From Linderina pennispora (lineage: Eukaryota; Kickxellomycota; Kickxellomycetes; Kickxellales; Kickxellaceae), in assembly GCF_002104995.1 (NCBI RefSeq), contig NW_024468249.1:372001-436000 (forward strand): DNA of 64,000 nucleotides, given 5' to 3'. The first letter of the stretch is position 1. Each line of letters begins with the position of its first letter. A model generated the notes under the pieces. That model ran no database searches. It saw nothing but the letters and a program-made list of their open reading frames with translations, and had not been told where the DNA came from. This document shows, piece after piece, positions 53,748 through 63,352 of this stretch. The position numbers were made by a program, and so were the translations under genes.

Positions 53748-54668
53748 ATGAAGACTCCTGCGTTTGCCACTGCACTCACGGTCTCCGCCCTGGCCCTTAG
53801 CAGCTTCGTTTCTGCCGAGGCTAGCAACAACAACGTGGGCGGTGTTCTGAAGCGCGCTGATGGAAAGATCCTTCAGAGGTAAGCACAGCTATTGCCCAGC
53901 AATGCGAGAGGCTCGCTTCAAAATATGTCTCGATGTGCGTAGATGCCGTCGTTTGACACGACCTCGAGGCTATTGGCAAAGCGTCCTGCGCTATGCGGTT
54001 TGTTTTGCTTTTTCTTTCCCTGAAATGGTGGCGCTTGCCGCGTTCACAATGGGTTGTCCAACTGCCTCTGCGTCTGTGATGCCCTGTAAGCACTGCCTTT
54101 CTGTGTTGACATTGCCATTGACCTAAGCATCTCCGTGCATTCTGACTTCTGTAGAAACCTGAAGATCGGGATCATTCCGAAGGACCAGCTGGCCCTGTTC
54201 AAGCGTGCGGATGAGCCCACTAGCGCAGATAACAAGGACAACAACGATAACAAGGATAACAAGGACAGCTCGCCTTCTTCCACAAAGGCCGAGTCTGCGA
54301 CAAAGGCAACGTCGTCGGAGAAGAACTCACCCTCGCCGACGTCCTCTGCCAAATCCTCTTCCAAGGGCAGCGGCTCAGGCAAGTCAACCAAGGAAGAAGG
54401 CACGCTAGAGAACGATAAGGAAGAGGAGAGCGCCAGCGGCAAGGGAAATAAGAATTCGAAGGGCAATAACGATAACAGTGAGGCCGTCAGCGGCGAGGTT
54501 GCGACTGACGAAGAGGGCAACCCCATCGTTACCAACCAGGATGCGACGTACTGGGAGATGATTCCCCCGACTGGCGTCGTGTACCCGAGCGGCGCCTCGT
54601 CGCGCCAGTACTCGAACGGCGTGGCTCTGACTGCCATTGGTATTGTTGCGGCTGTTATGCTGTTCTAG
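53748..54668 (+). CDS. Secreted GPI-type low-complexity protein (3 of 3), one intron
   Basis: A 214-residue protein from exons 53748-53878 and 54155-54668 (276-base intron, donor GTAAGC, acceptor CTGTAG). The signal peptide is MKTPAFATALTVSALALSSF. Unlike its two upstream neighbours it has no Ig-like domain. Two Lys-Arg pairs (VLKRADG and LFKRADE) near residues 35 and 60 could be Kex2 cleavage sites. The centre is Asn/Lys/Asp/Ser-rich low complexity. A short conserved-looking segment, YWEMIPPTGVVYPSGASS, precedes the hydrophobic tail NGVALTAIGIVAAVMLF, consistent with a GPI signal. Role unknown; surface or secreted location is inferred. Its stop lies only about 70 bases from the convergent first Harbinger-derived gene. 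Confidence 0.75.
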
Positions 54669-54735
54669 ACAGCCGAGTGGTGCTTTTGATGTAGTGCTTT
54701 CTATACTCTATTCAAAATTCGGAATGATTGGCATC

Positions 54736-55902
54736 CTACATGTCCTGTGGCAGCAGTGTAACACTGGTGTCAAGTGGTAGCAGGTTGCTGTCCTCGTCGT
54801 AGTCCTCGTCGTACTCGTACCCAGGGTGATACTCGCCATTCGCGTATATCAGGCACACCTTGTCGATATCGCTGGGAGTCAGCTGGAGGAAGTTATACAG
54901 GTACGCCGTTGCCTGGATCCAGTCCTTTGCAAACAGAAGAGACTTTGCGTTGCGGATCTGGACAGGGAGATGGTGCAGCGACGGGAAAACGTGCTTCCAC
55001 GCAGTAAACACGTACTTTATAGTCGTCTTCCGCAGGTGCTCGTGTGCCTTGTTATACAGCCTCTGCGCTTCGCCGGTCCGTGTCAGACGAGGTGCCAGCC
55101 GGTCGCCCACAAATGGTGGCATGATGTGTGCACTGCATGTGAACCCCCTGCTTGCCAAAACGTATTCGTCGTCGCCGAAATATGTGTCTTGGCCTTCAAA
55201 CAGTGATGTACTGCGCAGCATTGTGTTGTCGGGGGTTGAGCCAGGGCCCCCAGGGAAAAAGTACACAAACTCGCGTGCGGGCGAGACAACGGCAATTACG
55301 CGAATACAGAACTTCTTGTCGCACAAATCTCCAGCCCGAGATCGAAAGTCCTCCGGCAGATACTCTGGCTCAATGTCGAGCCCGATGCTGCTTGCCCCCA
55401 TGAACCCAACTGCACCCTCGAACTGCGGATCACCAAAGTCCTCGGCATCCTCAGAATCAGGCCATGTGATCTTGGCTCCTAGACAGTCGATTACTGCTGT
55501 CACCGTGTGCTTGGTTGACTGCATTACTGTCTTTTCTGATACATCAAACAGGCGTGCGACCGTGCGCATATTGCTTGTTTCACCACCAAATTGGTACAAG
55601 GCGATGCCAATCTGTAGCGCAGCGTCGGGGAGGCCGGGTGTGCTAATGCTAAACACCGGATGCTTACGAAGCAGGCGTACTAGATGGAAGATATTTGAAT
55701 ACCGACATACGTGTGGTCTGGATGAACTCGCGCTCTTGGTGGAACGGTAGCTTTTGTTTTACATGCTCTGGGAGCTGCTCTAACTTCCTACAGCCATAAG
55801 AAACGCATCAGTATTATATACGCCTTCTTCGTTGCTGGCGGTCGATATAGTCCCTTACCACTCAATGTACTCGCGCTGCTCGTCGGTGTATTCCGGATAC
55901 AT
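54736..55902 (-). CDS. Harbinger-transposase-derived (HARBI1-like) gene H1
   Basis: About 364 residues. A 44-base first exon (55902-55859, MYPEYTDEQREYIE) joins across a 71-base intron to exon 2 at 55787, giving WKLEQLPEHVKQKLPFHQER. GG at 55686-55687 has a surplus base; without it the sequence reads KYLHLVRLLRKHPVF. The helix-turn-helix-like part is LQIGIALYQFGGETSN then MRTVARLFDVSEKTV. In the DDE_Tnp_4 fold the first Asp motif is GFMGASSIGLDIEP (Asp replaced). The second is GSTPDNTML (Asp kept), the third is VLASRGFT (Asp lost) and the Glu site is TTIKYVFTAWK (Glu to Lys). The closing helix WIQATAYLYNFLQ corresponds to the family LHN end. The family assignment is by motif order and spacing. 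A catalytic role is unlikely. The second intron seen in four paralogues where it can be judged is absent here. Confidence 0.75.
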
Positions 55903-56169
55903 TGGTATTGCTGATAGTTTGTAGATATATGCGGTGAGATTTCAACAGCAGACAAAGAGTGACTCTGAGTGGAATGAGTCCAGCATGTTTAAATGCCATT
56001 TGTAGAATTTCGATAGAATCCGCCCTTGCTTGTTTTCTCATATTTCTAGAGTAACCGAGAGAGCGGCAATGTGTCAACTACACCAATGATCCGCCATGTG
56101 GATCCGAATCAACACCCTGACTTCCCCCACACTCATTTAAATTACCATGATAAATTAAATATACAAGAT

Positions 56170-57620
56170 TTAGATATCAGCCTCGTCATCCATGTCTATC
56201 TCTTCCTCCTCCCCCGAGTCGCTCAGGTTAGAGTCGTGCACGACGTCGAACAGCGGTGTGCATATGGTCACATCCTCCTCGTCTAGGCGGCGCAGCAACT
56301 CCACATACTTTTCATCTGGGCTGATGAAGTTGTAGAGGTAACCGGTAGCCGAAATCCAGTCGCTGACAAATATCTGCGACTTTGGACTCCTGATACGCAC
56401 AGGCAGCGCGTCGAGGGACCGGAAAACTGTTTTCCAGGCGTCAAATGTCTGCTCGATGGCATGCTCGCCTGCCCTGCGTTTGTAGGCGGACAGCGGCTGG
56501 TGTCTCGTGTGGCTGCGCACAAGTATTTTTTGGTCATTTTGCCAAAGCGTAGTAATGTGGTCCACTAGAGCCTTCGAGTTGACACTGGCCGGAGCATCTA
56601 TGAAAGAAGGAAATGTTGGTTAAGAAAACCATATGCTTGTATCGGGCTATATATCTCCCATCCACTCCCATAGGCGCCTTTTCCTTACCTGCTTCCTTCC
56701 TGTCTGGTAGGTCACCATGCTCTTTCTTGCAGACGGTGTGCTGAGGGGGCGTCAAACATTGCTGACTGCTTCAGGAGCTCGCTCTCGGAATGAACAGCTG
56801 GCCTACTGACAAGGACGCGCAGCCGGTTACGAGAAGGGGAGATAGCTGCTCAGCACCCGTACACCAAACTCCCTTAGTTGACATCAGCTTGTCATCGTAG
56901 ATGTAGTCGCCAGTCTGGAACGCAGGCTTGTAGTGAAGTCGGACAGGTGGTTAGGCCAACCACTTCGCAACGGCGTTCTCTCTTGGGTACAGTGCGGATC
57001 TCACCCTCCTCCAAGTCGCTGGCGCTGTCACTGTCGCTGTCACTGTAGCTACAGCTGTAGTTGCCGTTGTAGTTGCCGTTGTAATTGCCGTTGTAGTTCC
57101 GTTGTAGTTGCTGGTCCTGCAGAGAGCATCATGGTCCTTGAAGATGTCGAGTATTGCCTGGAGAACATAATCTGTATACGTTCGCAAAGACACCTCGGCC
57201 AGCTTGAACCTCTCAGCAACAGAGTACGAGTGGTCGTAGATGGTTCCGAAGCGGTTAAGCACCACGCAGACAGCATGGATGAGTGTTTTCTTTTTCATTT
57301 TCGCAAAGGCAATGCTGGTCCTCGGGTGGGATTGGATGATGTCTATCAGCTGGAAAAACTTGAGCAGGGGCATGCGCACAGTCTTGATGAACTCACGCTC
57401 ATCATCAAACAGAAACAAGTCAGCAATGTCAGGGTGAACCTTTTGCAACGACCTACAGTAGCAACAGCGGCCATCGCCGCCCACAAGAATGACAACAATA
57501 GCAACAATGCAGTTAGCTTCAATAATTCTTGCGTGCAACAGCACCAGTGGACAATAGAATGGTATCACCGTACCTGACGACGTAGGCTTTCTCCTTGCGG
57601 GTGTATGGAAGATGTAGCAT
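56170..57620 (-). CDS. Harbinger-transposase-derived gene H2, rearranged centre
   Basis: Exons 57620-57574 (MLHLPYTRKEKAYVV), 57452-56716 and 56597-56170 share both family intron positions. The N-terminal part is family-like: LQKVHPDIADLFLFDDEREF, TVRMPLLKFFQLIDIIQSHP, SYSVAERFKLAEVSLRTYTD. The stretch that should hold the first Asp motif is replaced by an Asn-Tyr-Asn-Gly repeat and Ser/Asp-rich linker. Family sequence resumes at LHYKPAFQTGDYIYDDKLMS and NRLRVLVSRPAVHSESELLK. The last exon, GEHAIEQTFDAWKTVFRSL, keeps the Glu that aligns with the catalytic Glu. WISATGYLYNFISPDEKY and an acidic tail close the protein. At least two frame changes are needed within exon 2, one likely a surplus T near 56860. 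A TATA-like CTATAAAG lies about 75 bases upstream of the ATG. It may be a decaying copy or carry sequence errors. Confidence 0.6.
57058..57110. repeat. 12-base tandem repeat inside H2
   Basis: About four imperfect copies of TTGCCGTTGTAG. Read on the minus strand in the H2 phase they encode Asn-Tyr-Asn-Gly units. The repeat sits where other family members carry the first DDE motif. Confidence 0.8.
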
Positions 57621-58142
57621 GGTTAAGGCGAAAAGCAGTTTACGTTTGTCTGTCTTGTTTGGAAGGGAGGAGGAAAATCGAGGGTGGGGGCGCGCTTTAT
57701 AGATGAGTGGCGAGCAGCAGCTCTCAGGCCAAGCATCAGAGCAGGGGATACGGTGGGCTTACACTCGTATGGGCGGCAGGGACATTCTCAATAAGCTCAT
57801 TGCGGGAGCTGTCACTCATGTGATGGCGTACGTACACCTGGAGAGAACAAAAATCCCCGGCAATATATGCATTGCCGGAAGACAAAAGAAATCCACTGCG
57901 CTCACTGTTTGCATGCCTGCTGACCATGGCAACATTTGCTAAAATCCCGCCAGGAAGATATCAGCCAAGCAAACTTGCTGTTTCAGCACAAAAAGCCTGC
58001 ATGTCATTGCTTCAATTTCAACTACACTGGAGTAGATAGAGAAGGAGGAAGGGAAAAGGGAGTGATCTACATGGCACACAGTTGCAGCCGCAGCTGCAGC
58101 TGTACGTCAAGCACTCATCTTGTCAAGACGAATCAACTCTCT
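57621..58142. other. Spacer between H3 and H2
   Basis: A 522-base spacer with the H2 promoter (TATA-like sequence at 57693-57702 on the minus strand). No terminal inverted repeats or target-site duplication could be recognised by eye at either side. Confidence 0.45.
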
Positions 58143-59309
58143 TCACGTAGTCGGGGTGGGCTGGAGGTAGTTGAACAGGTAGACAGTAGCCACAATCGTC
58201 GAGTTTGCATCCTTGAGGCTCTTCTCGCTCTGTATCCTGATGCTGAGCGCATTGAGTTGGCGGAATATAGACTTCCACATCCACCCTGTCTGGCCAATCG
58301 CCAGTGCTGCCCCCTGGTTTCCCTTGTCGTCCGGACCCACTGCTTGCTCACTGGAGCTACGCTCAAACAGCGGTATGAACTGCTCCATACGATATGGCGC
58401 CGCAATGTGCGTGTCATCACCTTCGTTGTTCCCTACACAAAGTGCGTATTACCTCAATCGTCAGCACATCAGCCAGGAAAAAGCAATGTGTATATCTACC
58501 TACCTGTGTCTGTTAGAATGTGCTGGTCATCACGAAATATCTCCTTTTGTTTGCGAAACAGCAACGACGACTGAAGCAAGCTACTGTTGGAGACTGAAGC
58601 CCGGTTTTCCAGCGAAAAAATGCAGGAATCTGTTTGTTGTCGGCGAGATGACTGCCAGCACGCGAATGCTGAAATATCCATTTCGAATCTGCCCTTTATC
58701 TTCTTCTGCGACAAACTCAGCTTTGCGGTAGGATGGCGCATATGACAGGTATATTTTTCCAGCTGCCAAATATCCGACCCTATTCATGTTGTGTGTTGGA
58801 GCGCCCTGTTGCCTGGTAGCACGAACGACGTCGGTGGGGTTCTTAGGCCAGGTGGCATAGCTCTTCATTTTGTCCAATATGGCTGTTACTACACGATGTT
58901 CGAGCATGCCAATGGTCACCATCGATATCTTGTATCGTTTGGCCATTGTGTTGATTTTGTCGGTGGTCGAACCAAGGCGAATCAGTATGAGGGCCACCTG
59001 AAAGGCAACCTCGCGCTGCTTGGACATGCGGCCATGGAACGCCTTGTGTGGCTCTAATAGTTCGACCAACTTGAAGAACATTAGCGGTGACATGCGCACG
59101 AGTTGCATGAACGCGTCGGGGTTGCCGAACGGGAGTAGATTCTTGGTGTCGTCGGACAGACCAGACAAGCATCTACCAAAAAAAAAGCGCTGGGTGTAAT
59201 TTATGGCACATGTTTACAAAGGGCTGCGGAATTGGGCACACTTTTGGGAGCAGTATAAACCTTACAAGTCGATATACGCTCTGTCCTCTGGGGAATCGGC
59301 GAACTGCAT
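58143..59309 (-). CDS. Harbinger-transposase-derived gene H3
   Basis: Three exons: 59309-59266 (44 bases, MQFADSPEDRAYID), 59172-58504 and 58433-58143, joined by 93- and 70-base introns at the family positions. The assembled N-terminus reads LCLSGLSDDTKNLLPFGNPD, then LVRMSPLMFFKLVELLEPHK and AKRYKISMVTIGMLEHRVV. DDE positions: VGYLAAGKIYLSYAP (first Asp lost), SVSNSSLLQSSLLF (second Asp to Asn), HILTDTG (third Asp kept) and ALAIGQTGWMWKSIF (Glu lost). The end reads ANSTIVATVYLFNYLQPTPT. A surplus base in CCC 58600-58602 breaks the frame at AGKPG; removing it joins ASVSNSSLL. The micro-exon length equals that of H1, which supports both models. Confidence 0.72.
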
Positions 59310-59578
59310 TTCTGTACGAGAAAAGGAAAAAAATAGGGCTATTGTTTTGCACAAAACGACAATCAGGGGAGTGAAAGAGATTGACAAGAAAAGCGAGCAA
59401 GATGCACGCACTTCGGATGTGGGTGGGAGAGATGTGCGCCAGCTGCACTGCATGCCTAGCTTGCCGGACGGCAAGTCGAGAAACGCCAACCAGACATCCC
59501 TTGCAATTCCTGCAATGCACGGTCTGCATGTGCGAATGAGTCGCTGCTGGTGGAGCGGGCACGGGTGAGGGAGCTAAT

Positions 59579-60608
59579 CTAATTACCAGTATTAGCCGCA
59601 GCGCTGCTTGAGCCGCCTTGGCGATCGTACATGGCATCCAGCTGACCCAGTCGTTGGACATACATGGGGCTGGGCTGCAGATAGTTGTACAAGCACGCTG
59701 CTGCCTCTATCCACCTTTTGCAGCTTTGGAGGCTAGAGTGGGATCGAATAAGCAGTGGCAGCTGGATCAACGATGGGAATACCCTTTTCCACATAGAGAA
59801 CGTGTTGCCAACAGCCATGACTGCCGAGACATGGGGCGGACAAGGCACGTTTAGTGCGGTCTGGCCGTGGGGTGCGTCCATCATATACTGATTTTCGAGA
59901 TACGGCCTAGGAGATATCTGGGCTTTCTCTGGAGGTCGTGTCAGTAAGCAAATACGTGCTACCTTTGAGGAAGCTACCCTGGTTCTGATACAAGGGCGAG
60001 GCACACATTACTTCTTTGTATGAATAAGATGCAGGACACTCGACGAATAAATACATAAAGCGGCACTCATCAGACACTGCAGCTAGTATCCGGATACCAG
60101 GGTTTCCCTCACTCCCCTCATCTCGGCACAGAAACAGCTCACGCTGGTATTCTGGCTTGTACGACAGCCATATGTTGCCCGCTCCCAAATACCCGGCCCT
60201 GTCCTTGAACCGAAGTGCACTTTGTCTGGCTTGGCTGGACACAGGGTCTGGAAAGGAAATGAGGTGCTGGAGGGTGTCTACAATCGCCTGGACCACTCGC
60301 ACAGTGTACTTTCGGCCCTGTGCCGGCAGTATTTGGAACTTTTCAGCAGCTATGCTTATGCTGTGGGTACTGCACAGACGAAACAGGGTGAAAGCTATCT
60401 GAAGTGCTGCGTCTCTGATGTCGTCAACCGCAAGCAAGCGATGGCTCTTTAGTAAGTCGACCAGCCGCAAAAACTTGAGCACTGACATTCGGGTGGTCTT
60501 CATAAACGCCTGCTCATCATGAAACGGAAGAAAACCTCGCGTGTACGGGGATATCTCTGCCAGCGCTCGGTGTATGTATATCTGCTGATCGAGCGTATAC
60601 TCAGCCAT
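59579..60608 (-). CDS. Harbinger-transposase-derived gene H4, intronless copy
   Basis: About 342 residues in one exon, starting MAEYTLDQQIYIHRALAEIS. Both intron positions used by the paralogues are uninterrupted here. The family core reads FLPFHDEQAFMKTTRMSVLK, SISIAAEKFQILPAQGRKYT, AGYLGAGNIWLSYKPEYQRE and GIRILAAVSDECRFMYLFVE. The first Asp is lost, the second is replaced (SYSYKEVM), the third is kept (YLLTDT) and Glu is lost (VMAVGNTFSMWKRVF). The C-terminal helix is WIEAAACLYNYLQPSPMYVQ. One frame change is required near 59933-59942, between YLLTDT and PPEKAQISPRPYLENQY, at the place where others have intron 2. A surplus base or an imprecise ancient intron loss could explain it. A retrocopy origin is possible but unproven. 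Confidence 0.72.
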
Positions 60609-60939
60609 AGCTCTTGACTGGAAACCACAATTATGGTGGAGAAAAGGTGCAAAGAGAGATAAAGTAGCGGTGAGTAGAAAAAGAGACGAGCATGCGTGCC
60701 ACAAACACCAGGGGCTGGTTAATAAAGCAAAATGCGATGTGGAGAGACACTAGGTCGATAGATTTTCATGCAGGCCGTGTTCACCAACACAGCATGGGGT
60801 GACGCCCCGCATAAATGAGAGACGCGTGCCTTTCCGGAAAAGCGTGTTGCCAAGCCCAAAACCCTTAATAATATACCGCTGAACTGTAGTTTATTGTCTT
60901 TTCTAGCGACCAGCCTCAATGTGACAATGGCCACACATA
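60609..60939. other. Spacer between H5 and H4
   Basis: A 331-base spacer holding the H4 leader and the H5 3' flank. AT-rich TATATTATTAAG-like sequence near 60868-60880 (minus strand) might serve H4. No gene. Confidence 0.4.
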
Positions 60940-62024
60940 CTAGTCATTGCTAACAGGAGGGTTGTGCAAATAGTCCAGCAAGGAAAGCTGTCGGATGTAC
61001 GCTGGAGTTACTTGGATAAAGTTGTAAACACATGCGGTAGCTTGGATCCAACTCTCAGCCTCCTTATAGTCCTTCTCTTTATACACTCGTTTTGGCAACG
61101 ACCTTAGCGAAGGAAACACAGTTCTCCACTGTGAGAAGCAGGTGTTGACAGCTTCCATTGCATCCAAGCTGCATGCGCTAATGACCCTATTATGCCTAAT
61201 TGCCTCGGTGACTGCTGTTGGCTGCTTGAGCTCCTCGAACGGCTTGATGCACAGTTCTGAATCTTCCTTGCCTACAGATGGATATTGAGCAGCCCAGATA
61301 AGCTGTTGGCAAGAGAAAGACTAGCATGCAACACGTATCGTATGTTTAATGCTTACCGTTGTCCGTGACAACATGGTATCCATTCTGGAAGTGGTCGTTT
61401 TGGTTGGTGCAGATGTCTGATATCTGGGTCATCTGGTTGTTAGAGCATCCGCCTGGATATACCTCTGGTATCACCAGAAAATCATAGGTCAGCGAAATAG
61501 GAGCTAGGACTTTAAATGAATGCCCTGTTCCTTTCTCTGGCTGCTTCCGACGGAAGTCTATCTCCCTGTAGCGAGGCGAGTACTCTAGGATTACCTCCGA
61601 AGAACCAAGGTATCCAATACGATGGCCGCTTACTACAGGATGTGTAGCCAGGCATGATGTGCTTTTTCCACTTGGCTCTATCACTAAAGGCTCTGACGAT
61701 TGCAGCCGAAACCTGGGCCACAAGTACCTTTGCTACAGCGTGCGAAATGGTAAAGTCCTTGTGCACCCAAGTAACAGAGCTAAACTGGGCTAATGTTAGG
61801 CCGACAAGAAAGGCAGCATCTATGCTGTCTGTAATGTAACGTTGAAGGCAATAGTCATCACTCAGAGCATCGGCAAGCATGAGGAACTTTAGAATTGGCA
61901 TACGCAGTTTCTTGATGAAGGCTTTTTCAGAATGAAATGGCAAGAGGCGCCGTGTGCTCATAGTGATATTCTCAAGGGCATGGGTGATATACTTGGACTC
62001 CTCCAAGGTGTAGTTGTACTCCAT
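60940..62024 (-). CDS. Harbinger-transposase-derived gene H5
   Basis: Exons 62024-61358 and 61271-60940, split by an 86-base intron (donor GTAAGC after TDNG, acceptor CTGTAG), the family intron 2. Intron 1 is absent: MEYNYTLEESKYITHALENI runs directly into RRLLPFHSEKAFIKKLRMPI. One frame change is needed around 61650-61700 to join AIVRAFSDRAKWKKH to GHRIGYLGSSEVILEYSPRY. Of the catalytic positions, the first Asp is lost (GYLGSSEV), the second is Asn (GGCSNNQMT), the third is kept (HVVTDNG) and Glu is replaced (MEAVNTCFSQWRTVF). The end helix is WIQATACVYNFIQVTPAYIR. TATAAAAG on the minus strand at 62127-62134, about 105 bases before the ATG, is a good TATA candidate. I start at the ATG before EYNYTLEE because it aligns with the paralogue starts. 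Confidence 0.72.
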
Positions 62025-62071
62025 ATGTGGCACGATCGAGATAAATGAAAAGTGAGCGGTTTGAGGTTAGG

Positions 62072-62102
62072 GATCGAGAGTCGAGAGTCCAGAGTCGAGA
62101 GA
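62072..62102. repeat. Short tandem repeat TCGAGAGTC-type in the H5 leader
   Basis: About four imperfect units of TCGAGAG/TCCAGAG within 31 bases, lying between the H5 TATA-like box and its ATG, so probably within the transcript leader. Confidence 0.7.
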
Positions 62103-62220
62103 TGAATACAGGGGACGTAGGTTGGGCTTTTATACATTTATCATTTGTAGTTTGCCATTAGATATTAGGTCTATTTTTAAGTACATTCATAATTAATTGT
62201 GAGGAATGAACAAAGGACCC

Positions 62221-63352
62221 TTAGTATGCATGCTGACTCGTAGTATGGATCGGATAGTTCGAATTTGTCTTTTGCTTCATAGCTTGCACTCCCCTAAGAC
62301 TTGCATCCTTGTCCAGCCAATCTAGCCATTGTACGTACGCGAGGTTGGGATGCAAAAAATTGTACAAGTAGGCAGTGGCATTGATCCACTTTTTAGCAAT
62401 GGTCATGGCACGTTCGTTCACTATGCATATTGGTAGCGCATTGAGCGAGCGGAATATGCACTTCCACATCCAGAAGGCACGGTTGACTGCGAATGTAGCA
62501 GACCTATGGCGGGGCGTTGTTTCGGCTTGCTCGGCCAGCTCATGGACGTACTGATCCTCAAGGTATGGCGTGAAAAGATTCCGACTCTTCTTGGGTGCTA
62601 TAGTCCAAGAAGTTGTATTAGCGTGTAGGCATTGTATGGTCGTGTTATTCTTCCAAAATGCATACTTACCGTTATCCGCTAGCAGATATTGGCACCCAGT
62701 CATAAACTTTCCCGGCTGCTGAACAAGCGGGGACAGCTCCATGATGCGCTCAAACGGAGTGGCACCAGCATGGTCTGATAGGAAATACATGAATTTCAGC
62801 GATGGCGCAATTGCAGCCATGATACGTATACTGTATTTGCCATACGCTGACTTGTCATAAGAGCAAAACGACGGCTCTAGGTATGCTGGCTCCAGGCCCA
62901 GCCAGACACTCCCTGCACCCAAAAACCCGACCCGTGTATCAAACTTGCCGTCAAATGGTCCATCTGGGTTGCATGCGGTCTTTGGAAACGCTACCGAGTT
63001 TGCTAGTCGATCAATGATAATGTCAATAACGCGGCATGTGTACTCGTTTACGTTTTTGGATGATACGCCAAATATAGCCGCAGTGCGGTGCGCCAGCCCG
63101 CCGTTGCCTAGACGGTGTATGCACACAGCGACTTGGAGCACAACATCACTGTAGCTCCAGGTACCAAAGCACTCATGGCCATTAAGGAGGGTAACCAGGT
63201 TCAAGAACTGGAGGATAGGCATACGCATGAGCCGCGAAAACTCGCTTTCACAATAGAACGGCAAGGCATCTCTGATCCTGACCGACAGGATTCGAAATTG
63301 AATAGTTTATAAAGCCTTGTTGCTCAGGCGAATAGTCGTATTCCATGTTCAT
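62221..63352 (-). CDS. Harbinger-transposase-derived gene H6
   Basis: Exons 63352-62670 and 62597-62221 with a 72-base intron (donor GTAAGT after LLADNG, acceptor CTATAG) at the family position. The N-terminus MNMEYDYSPEQQGFINYSI needs one frame change near 63290-63305 to reach RDALPFYCESEF; the spacing then equals that of H5. Core: LMRMPILQFLNLVTLLNGHE, RTAAIFGVSSKNVNEYTCRV, VGFLGAGSVWLGLEPAYLEP and YSIRIMAAIAPSLKFMYFLS. DDE positions: first Asp lost, second replaced (GATPFERIM), third kept (LLADNG), Glu to Asn (AVNRAFWMWKCIF). The C-terminal helix is WINATAYLYNFLHPNLAYVQ. It retains the longest continuous frame of the array and is the best representative for structure prediction. Confidence 0.75.

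Noticed and set aside
5931-63352. Programmed +1 frameshifting or RNA deletion editing as the cause of the surplus bases
   Set aside because: Sites share no slippery heptamer or fixed stop context, occur several times per gene, and are absent from long neighbouring genes. Consensus error is simpler. RNA-seq would decide.
54736-63352. Active Harbinger DNA transposons
   Set aside because: No terminal inverted repeats, TTA-type target duplications or MADF/Myb partner genes were seen, catalytic residues are lost, and intron positions are shared between copies.
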